Source of the DNA: an uncultured Clostridium sp.
GTDB taxonomy: Bacteria; Bacillota; Clostridia; TANB77; CAG-508
Direction: 5' to 3'
Assembly: GCA_946498265.1 (NCBI GenBank)
Contig: CAMMNR010000005.1
Coordinates: 1 to 28,583 of the forward strand
Length of the DNA: 28,583 nt
Shown here one piece after another: positions 22,941-28,583 of this stretch. A program made the translations under genes and the position numbers. The notes beneath the pieces are model-generated. The model saw only the letters and a list, made by a program, of their open reading frames with translations. It did no database searches and was not told the DNA's origin. Each line of letters opens with the position of its first letter. The stretch's first letter is position 1.

Positions 22941-24311
22941 TTAGACATCTCTTACTTCATAACCCATATTTCTTATTTTTTCTCTTAGTCCGTCTGCTTT
23001 TGCCCAATCTTTATTTTGTCTTGCAATCTTTCTTTCTTCTATCATTTCTAATACATCTTGTGGCATTTCTTGTTCTTGTTTTTGAATTGGTTCATCTATT
23101 TTTAATCCTAATACTGTATCAAATTTTAATAATAAATTGGCAATTTCTGTAGATTTTTTAGGATATCTTATAGTTTCCCATACAAAACTCATTGCTAATG
23201 GCATATTCATATCATCATTAATTGCTTTATGAAATTCTTCTTCTATTCTACTTAATTGTTTTTTATCATCTTCGTCTAAGATATCTGTTCCATTTTTATG
23301 AACTTGATATCCATTTTTTAGTCTTTCTAATGATTTTGATGTTGCTTCTATTCCATCCCATGTGAAATTTAATTTATTTCTGTAATGTCCAGAATACGTA
23401 AATAGTCTATATACTAATGGGTCATAACCTTTATTTATTATATCTTTTAGTAAATATACATTTCCTAAACTTTTTGACATCTTACCACCATCTATTAGTA
23501 AATATTCTCCATGTAGCCAATAGTTTGCCGGTATTTTTCCACATGCTCCTTTGCTTTGTGCTATTTCATTTTCATGATGTGTTGGTATTAAGTCAATTCC
23601 TCCTGTATGTATATCAAATTGTTCTCCTAAATATTTTCTTCCCATTGCTGAACATTCTATATGCCATCCTGGATAACATTTTCCCCATGGGCTATCCCAT
23701 TTCATTAAATGATTTTCTGGTGCTTTTATCCATAATGCAAAATCATATGGGTTTCTTTTTTCTGGGTCAATTTCTACTCTTGCTCCTGCTTTTTGTTCTT
23801 CTAAATTTAAGTTTGATAGTATTGGATATTTGTCTAGTTTTGAAATATCAAAATATATTGCTGTTGATGTTTCATATGCATATCCATTGTCAATCAGTTT
23901 CTGCACATATTCTATCATTTCTTTTATATGTTCTGTTGCTTTACACACTACTTCTGGAGTTTCTATATTTAGTGCTTTTAAATCTTTAAAAAATAGTTCT
24001 GTGTAGTGATTGGCTATTTCTAATGGTGTTTTATGTTCTTCTTTTGCTGATTTTATCATTTTGTCTTCTCCTTCGTCACCATCAGATACTAGGTGCCCTA
24101 CATCTGTTATATTCATTACATGTTTTATTTTATATCCGTTATATCTCAAAATTCTTCTTAGGATGTCTTGAAATATATTGGTTCTTAAGTTTCCTATTGT
24201 TGCGTCTTTATATACTGTTGGTCCACATGAATATATTTTTATTTCTTTTGTATCAATTGGTATAAATTTTTCCTTTTTTCTTGTTAATGTATTATAAAAA
24301 TATATATCCAT
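22941..24311 (-). CDS. cysS: Cysteinyl-tRNA synthetase
   Basis: Class I synthetase charging tRNA-Cys, cytoplasmic, zinc dependent. In 456 residues: zinc ligand Cys29 in YSCGPTVYKDATIGNLRT (TIGN in the HIGH position, as usual for this enzyme), VMNITDVGHL, the zinc-site block GWHIECSAMGRKYLG with THHENEIAQSKG, the KMSKS loop GGKMSKSLGNVY, and a C-terminal DALR-like helical region ending LREKIRNMGYEVRDV. Length is typical. The ATG at 24311 follows AAGGAG. It is 55 bp after the PBP1A-like gene and is probably in the same transcription unit unless the hairpin at 24344-24366 terminates. Confidence 0.97.
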   Translation of the reverse strand: MDIYFYNTLTRKKEKFIPIDTKEIKIYSCGPTVYKDATIGNLRTNIFQDILRRILRYNGYKIKHVMNITDVGHLVSDGDEGEDKMIKSAKEEHKTPLEIANHYTELFFKDLKALNIETPEVVCKATEHIKEMIEYVQKLIDNGYAYETSTAIYFDISKLDKYPILSNLNLEEQKAGARVEIDPEKRNPYDFALWIKAPENHLMKWDSPWGKCYPGWHIECSAMGRKYLGEQFDIHTGGIDLIPTHHENEIAQSKGACGKIPANYWLHGEYLLIDGGKMSKSLGNVYLLKDIINKGYDPLVYRLFTYSGHYRNKLNFTWDGIEATSKSLERLKNGYQVHKNGTDILDEDDKKQLSRIEEEFHKAINDDMNMPLAMSFVWETIRYPKKSTEIANLLLKFDTVLGLKIDEPIQKQEQEMPQDVLEMIEERKIARQNKDWAKADGLREKIRNMGYEVRDV

Positions 24312-24343
24312 TAACTTTTCTCCTTGTATAAATTTAGGTTTTT

Positions 24344-24366
24344 AAAGGGCTACCTATAAACCCTTT
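24344..24366 (-). other. Short hairpin between the PBP1A-like gene and cysS
   Basis: AAAGGG pairs with CCCTTT across an 11-base loop directly after the stop of the PBP1A-like gene. No U-run follows in the minus direction, so it may be a processing or attenuating hairpin rather than a full terminator. Confidence 0.35.
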
Positions 24367-27021
24367 TTAATTTGTATTTGTTGAATTTGTTGTATTTGTT
24401 GTGTTTCCTGTTGATGGTGTTTCATTTGATGTGTTTGTTGTATTTGTATTTGGTGTTGAATTTGTGGTATTTGATGTGTTTGTTGTGTTACTTGTGTTCG
24501 TACTTGGTGTTGTATTTACTGTATTTACTGGTGGTTGTTCTACTACTTTAGGCGAAGTATGTATTGGACATACTTCATTTATTTTAGTTCCTCCTGATGT
24601 TGAACTTTTTCCTACTGGTGTCCATAGTTTTAGTTGTTCTTTTGGTATTACAGCTCCATAGTAATTTGTAGTTACTGCACAATATTGTGAACAGAATTGT
24701 GTTGCTACTTTACCTGATTCTGAACATATTTGTTGACTTCCATGTCCTTGACATTTTTCTACTGTATGATTTGATGCAAATATTTCTGTATACTTGTTAC
24801 TACATCCTGTTGTTGCTAAACATCCTGTTGTTCTACATACTGTTTGTTCTACTATTCCACTTGGTTTTGTAAATGTTGCATTTTCTAAGTTTTTGTGTAT
24901 ATCTGTCATTACTGCATCCCAAATTTGACCTGCTGGATTTTGAGTAAATCCTCTTACTTCTTCATTTGTATCATATCCAAACCATGTTGCTGCTGAATAA
25001 TATGGTGTAAATCCGCAAAGCCATCTATCATAACTGTCGTCTGTAGTACCAGTTTTTGCTGCTACATCCATTCCAGGAATTGCACAATATTTAGCTGTTC
25101 CATTACTTGCTATTACAGGTTCTTGTGTTATTGATTTTGTTAAATATGCTGTTTGCTCTGAAAATACTCTTGTTTGTTCTTGTTTTGGAGTTAATACTGT
25201 ATTTCCGCTTGAATCAACTACTTTAGTGTAGAATGTTGGTGTTATATACACTCCATCATTTGCAATTGTTCCATATGCTGCTGCCATTTCTAATGGACTT
25301 GAACCATTACTGCTTCCACCTATTGCTAATGATAATACATCATCTTGTTCTTTATTTAGAGATGTCATTCCCATTTTATTTAAATATTCTATTGATTTTG
25401 ATGGTGTTAATTCTCTCATTATTTTTAGTGCTGGCACATTATGAGATACTGCAATAAATTGTCTAATATTTATAAGTCCATCATAATCTTCTCCTTCATT
25501 TTTAGGTTCATAATCTCCACCGAAATTTGTTTTTACATCATCATAAACAGTTGCTGGTGTAATTATTCCTTCTTCTAATGCTGGTGCAATATCTGCTAGT
25601 GGTTTTATTGCTGAACCTTGTTGTCTTCTCATATGTGTTGCTCTATTCCATCCTGCTCCATCTTTTTCTCCAAGTCCTCCTGCTATTCCTACTACATAAC
25701 CTGTTTTATAATCTATTATTGCCATTCCTGATTGTGTATGTGCATTTATTAGATTTCCATTTGCATCTTTGTTTCTACCTGATTTTATATATTTTTCGTT
25801 TTTGTATTCTTGTTCTACTCTTGCTTGTATATTTGTATCTACTGTTGAATATATTGTTAATCCACTACTATATACATAGTTTTCTGCTAACTGCCTTGAA
25901 ATTTGCTTTTCTTCCATTACTTGGTTTATTACTTGTTCTAGCACTGCATCTGTGTGATAAGAATAATCACTTCCTGTTGATATTGTTCCTTTTGCAAATT
26001 TTAATCCTGCATCTACTTCAGCAATTGCTGTATCATATTCTTCTTGACTATTTATATAACCTAATTCATTCATTTTATTTAAAACTGTTTTTGTTTTATT
26101 TTTGATTTTTTCTGTATTATCTGTTGATGTGTCAAATGGACTATATGACATTGGAGAACTGTTTATTCCTGCCATATATGCACATTCTGCTAAACTTAAA
26201 TCTTTAGCACTTTTGTTAAAGTAATATTCTGCTCCAAGTTCAACTCCATGAAGATTTCCTTCTCCTCCAACAAATAATATGTTTAAATATAACTCTAATA
26301 TTTGTTCTTTTGAAATCATTCTTTCAACTTGATATGCTTTTGCCCATTCTTTTATTTTTCTGAATATTCCTGCTAATCCTGATGCTTCATCATCTTTTGT
26401 TATATTTTTTACTAATTGTTGTGTAATTGTACTTCCTCCGTAGCTTGAACTACCTGTAAATACAGTATTAAGTATTGCTCCTGCTGTTCTTTTGAAATCT
26501 ACTCCATGATGACTATAAAATCTTTCATCTTCTATTGCGACATATGCTTTTGGCAAATATTCTGCCATATCTTCTATTGAAATTATTTTACGTTTTTCGT
26601 CACCACTTAAATTTGCAACTACTCCTCCATTTTGGTCTACTACTACTGAATTTGATACTCCTATCTGAAGTTCTTCTTTTGTTATTTCAAAATCATCTCC
26701 AAATAATCCAAAAAACATTCCTGCTACAATTCCTGCTCCTATTACACACATTAATAAAAACAATATTATCATTATTTTTATAAATATCATTAGCTTAGGA
26801 TGTTTATCAGAAAACTTTTGCTTTCCATTTTTTTTCTTTTTCTTACTTGCTTTAGGTGGAACTCTTTTATTAGTTGAGTTATTTCCACTTAATGCTTTAG
26901 GTTTTCTATCTTCATCATCTATATCAGATACTCTATGTTTTTTTGTTGGTTTTGCACTTTTTGTTCTTTTTTTATTATTACTTCCTCTTTTATTTCTTTC
27001 ATTACTACTATGATTTGGCAT
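24367..27021 (-). CDS. pbpA: Class A penicillin-binding protein 1A (transglycosylase/transpeptidase)
   Basis: Bifunctional peptidoglycan synthase anchored in the membrane. From the ATG at 27021 (AAGGAGG eight bases upstream; an ATG at 27057 is less likely) the protein has 884 residues. Layout: a very basic cytoplasmic N-terminus (1-75), one TM at about 77-107, a GT51 domain with EDERFYSHHG (catalytic Glu164) and GGSTITQQLVKN, and a transpeptidase domain with SAIK at 470-473, SHN at 526-528 and KTG at 656-658. Then comes a Cys-rich stretch (CRTTGCLATTGCSNK, KCQGHGSQQICSESG, QFCSQYCAV, CPIH), and finally about 55 residues almost only of Thr, Asn and Ser. The tail and Cys-rich part are outside the cell. 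The symbol is approximate (PBP1A family). Confidence 0.93.
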   Translation of the reverse strand: MPNHSSNERNKRGSNNKKRTKSAKPTKKHRVSDIDDEDRKPKALSGNNSTNKRVPPKASKKKKKNGKQKFSDKHPKLMIFIKIMIILFLLMCVIGAGIVAGMFFGLFGDDFEITKEELQIGVSNSVVVDQNGGVVANLSGDEKRKIISIEDMAEYLPKAYVAIEDERFYSHHGVDFKRTAGAILNTVFTGSSSYGGSTITQQLVKNITKDDEASGLAGIFRKIKEWAKAYQVERMISKEQILELYLNILFVGGEGNLHGVELGAEYYFNKSAKDLSLAECAYMAGINSSPMSYSPFDTSTDNTEKIKNKTKTVLNKMNELGYINSQEEYDTAIAEVDAGLKFAKGTISTGSDYSYHTDAVLEQVINQVMEEKQISRQLAENYVYSSGLTIYSTVDTNIQARVEQEYKNEKYIKSGRNKDANGNLINAHTQSGMAIIDYKTGYVVGIAGGLGEKDGAGWNRATHMRRQQGSAIKPLADIAPALEEGIITPATVYDDVKTNFGGDYEPKNEGEDYDGLINIRQFIAVSHNVPALKIMRELTPSKSIEYLNKMGMTSLNKEQDDVLSLAIGGSSNGSSPLEMAAAYGTIANDGVYITPTFYTKVVDSSGNTVLTPKQEQTRVFSEQTAYLTKSITQEPVIASNGTAKYCAIPGMDVAAKTGTTDDSYDRWLCGFTPYYSAATWFGYDTNEEVRGFTQNPAGQIWDAVMTDIHKNLENATFTKPSGIVEQTVCRTTGCLATTGCSNKYTEIFASNHTVEKCQGHGSQQICSESGKVATQFCSQYCAVTTNYYGAVIPKEQLKLWTPVGKSSTSGGTKINEVCPIHTSPKVVEQPPVNTVNTTPSTNTSNTTNTSNTTNSTPNTNTTNTSNETPSTGNTTNTTNSTNTN
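24370..24535. repeat. Low-complexity Asn/Thr/Ser-coding repeat at the 3' end of the PBP1A-like gene
   Basis: The plus strand here is a TTGTTGTATTTG-type repeat coding on the other strand for about 55 residues of Asn, Thr and Ser with occasional Pro. The periodicity is irregular (units of 9-15 bp), so copy number is likely to vary by replication slippage. Confidence 0.75.
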
Positions 27022-27109
27022 CTTCTGTACCTCCTTGCCAATATTTTTAACACCCATATTATATTATATTTTCTCCAAAAAGAAAAGAGTTTAATATAAT
27101 TTTAATAAA

Positions 27110-27955
27110 TTATATACTACTATTTTCACCAAATAGATTTACAATTTTTACTTTATCTCTTTTTATTTTCCTCATAATGTTTTCCATTGGTTGTCTTTTA
27201 TACATACTTGCTTCATATATGTCTTTTTTATTATATCTTATTTCTTTATCATAATCAAATTCTTCATCATTTAACACTTGTATTTCATAATCATTTACAC
27301 ACATCCCGTTAAATCTTTTCTTTTTTATTTTTATATTTCCTTGAATATTAACTATAATGGCTTCTTCATAAATATTATATTGATTTAATAATTCTTGTGG
27401 AAAATCTATATTTAAAATAATATTGGATTTTGATAAACTTTTTCTTTTATTATTTGTTATAGTTATCATTATTCCATCTTCATCTAATATTTGATTTTCC
27501 ATTTTTTTAAATAATTCTATATGATTTGTCACAATATTTACTCTTTTACAATTTCTAGCTATTTTCCTTATATTATATAAACTTGTTTCTGTTATTTTAT
27601 TTATTAAAATTGATACTGAAAGTTCTTCTTCTTTTATTTTTTTTACTTTTGATATGTATTCAATAGTTTTATATGATAAGACTTCAAAAAGCCATTTTCC
27701 ATCTACTATTTCTATATTATATGAGTTTAAGTAATTTGTATATAGAGGTTGCTCTTTTATTTTTTTGCTTATAATTACTTTATTACAATTTGCTATGTCT
27801 AAAATTTTTTTAGTTTTTATAGCTAGTTTATTTGCTTTTTTTATTTCTAATTTTTCTTCATCTATTGGTAATATTATTTTGTCTTGCTCTAATTTTAGGA
27901 TATTAAACATTTTTGAAATTTTATTAGGCTTGTCACATTCTTGGATAAAAAACAT
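27110..27955 (-). CDS. Protein of unknown function
   Basis: 281 residues, not recognised. It is Ile/Lys/Asn-rich, with no signal peptide or membrane helix, so presumably cytoplasmic. The N-terminal half (about 1-100) ends in NIEIVDGKWLFEVL. The middle resembles a Rossmann-like alpha/beta unit: SVSILINKITETSLYNIRKIA near 118-138, RVNIVTNHIELFKKME, then GIMITITNNKRKSLSKSNIILNID. The end (about 225-281) is highly charged. Comparable orphan proteins occur next to murein genes in Clostridia as I remember, without a known role. The ATG at 27955 follows AAGGAGTG; it lies 64 bp after truB and 88 bp before the PBP1A-like gene, so it could be cotranscribed with truB. Confidence 0.75.
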   Translation of the reverse strand: MFFIQECDKPNKISKMFNILKLEQDKIILPIDEEKLEIKKANKLAIKTKKILDIANCNKVIISKKIKEQPLYTNYLNSYNIEIVDGKWLFEVLSYKTIEYISKVKKIKEEELSVSILINKITETSLYNIRKIARNCKRVNIVTNHIELFKKMENQILDEDGIMITITNNKRKSLSKSNIILNIDFPQELLNQYNIYEEAIIVNIQGNIKIKKKRFNGMCVNDYEIQVLNDEEFDYDKEIRYNKKDIYEASMYKRQPMENIMRKIKRDKVKIVNLFGENSSI

Positions 27956-28019
27956 ATAATCACTCCTTGTTAAATTGTTTGTTTAATTATATGCATGAGA
28001 TTGATTTATATGTTTCTTT

Positions 28020-28583
28020 TTAGCATATTACATCTCTTTTCAAGATTCCATTACTAATAATCCCTAATCCAATAAATTTCTTATTCGCGTCTGTATTTAC
28101 ATATATTCTATAAACACCATCTTTTTTATTACTTGTTAATTTAACACCATTTAAAAACAAAGATAACTTCCTACTATCTAATACTATTTCATCACTTTCT
28201 TTAAACAATTCTTCAATAGTTATTAGATTTTTATTTATAAATTCATAACTATTATCACTATTCTCAATTTCTTGCATAGTTATAGATTTACTAATATCAA
28301 ACCTATCAACTTTAAGTCTATTTAGATTCAGCATATACCCCACTGTATCTAAAGATTTTGATATATCTTCACATAAACTTCTAATATATGTACCTTTTGA
28401 ACAACTAACTTTTAATGTAATTTGTTGCTCTTTTTCATCAATATTTAATAAATCTAAAGAATATATTTCTATATTTCGTGGTTCTATTTCTACTTTTTCA
28501 CCTTTTTTTGCATATTCATATAATTTTTTTCCATTAATTTGTATTGCCGAATACATAGGAGGTATTTGTGCCTGTTTTCCTAT
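28020..28583 (-). CDS. truB: tRNA pseudouridine(55) synthase, 5' end outside window
   Basis: Enzyme converting U55 of the tRNA T-loop to pseudouridine. The frame is open to the window edge, so the N-terminal part with the catalytic Asp is not visible; 187 residues remain. They start IGKQAQIPPMYSAIQINGKK, the conserved TruB block QxPPxYSAxKxxGxxLYxxAR, here with Ile-Gln in place of the usual Lys. The second block VSCSKGTYIRSLCEDISKSL and GYMLNLNRLKVDRFDI are also typical of TruB. The C-terminus (about 60 residues) would be the PUA-like part. An internal ATG at 28556 is not the start. Confidence 0.93.
   Translation of the reverse strand: MGKQAQIPPMYSAIQINGKKLYEYAKKGEKVEIEPRNIEIYSLDLLNIDEKEQQITLKVSCSKGTYIRSLCEDISKSLDTVGYMLNLNRLKVDRFDISKSITMQEIENSDNSYEFINKNLITIEELFKESDEIVLDSRKLSLFLNGVKLTSNKKDGVYRIYVNTDANKKFIGLGIISNGILKRDVIC

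Noticed and set aside
23417..23989. 190-codon plus-strand frame
   Set aside because: Antisense to cysS; low-complexity Leu/Phe-rich product.
24370..24535. Tandem repeats as possible minisatellite or array
   Set aside because: They are irregular and in frame with the Asn/Thr-rich tail of the PBP1A-like protein.
25578..26105. 175-codon leucine-rich open frame on the plus strand
   Set aside because: It lies fully antisense to the PBP1A-like coding region and consists of the Leu/Phe-rich translation typical of the complement of AT-rich genes. No SD or promoter.

Overview
The window is very AT-rich and almost entirely coded on the minus strand. Strong AGGAGG-type ribosome binding sites, TTGACA/TATAAT promoters, a class A penicillin-binding protein and an LCP-type wall-polymer ligase point to a walled low-GC Bacillota, most likely a member of the Clostridia. 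I cannot name the species.

Right end (about 28583 to 19757): housekeeping genes. They are the 3' part of truB, an unrecognised 281-residue protein, a PBP1A-like peptidoglycan synthase, cysS, galE and argS. The only convincing plus-strand gene of the window (a 72-residue protein with its own promoter, palindromic leader and terminator) lies between cysS and galE.

Middle (19540 to 17341): an isolated heptad-repeat coiled-coil protein, then an LCP (LytR-CpsA-Psr) gene followed by a VanZ-like membrane protein, ending in a strong hairpin terminator.

Left part (17122 to 1): a surface-polysaccharide locus. A clear sigma-A promoter at 17094-17122 precedes thirteen tightly packed or overlapping genes. 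In transcription order they are: PglF-like 4,6-dehydratase, PglE-like aminotransferase, PglC-like phosphoglycosyl transferase, GNAT acetyltransferase, divergent DegT-like PLP protein, FemAB-like transferase, GT4 glycosyltransferase, TviB-like UDP-sugar 6-dehydrogenase, TviC/WbpP-like 4-epimerase, hexapeptide-repeat acetyltransferase, second GT4, Wzy polymerase and Wzx flippase. The inferred route is synthesis of a bacillosamine-type UDP-sugar, its transfer to undecaprenyl phosphate by PglC, extension with a GalNAcA-type acid and other sugars, flipping by Wzx and polymerisation by Wzy. The nearby LCP protein suggests that the polymer may be attached to the wall.

Between Wzx and the chain-length/tyrosine-kinase pair (cpsC and partial cpsD, with their own promoter at 1477-1505) sits a toxin-antitoxin-like module: an intact HigA-ImmA/IrrE fusion gene preceded by what looks like a decayed HigB toxin remnant. 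No tRNA, rRNA, CRISPR array or insertion sequence was seen.
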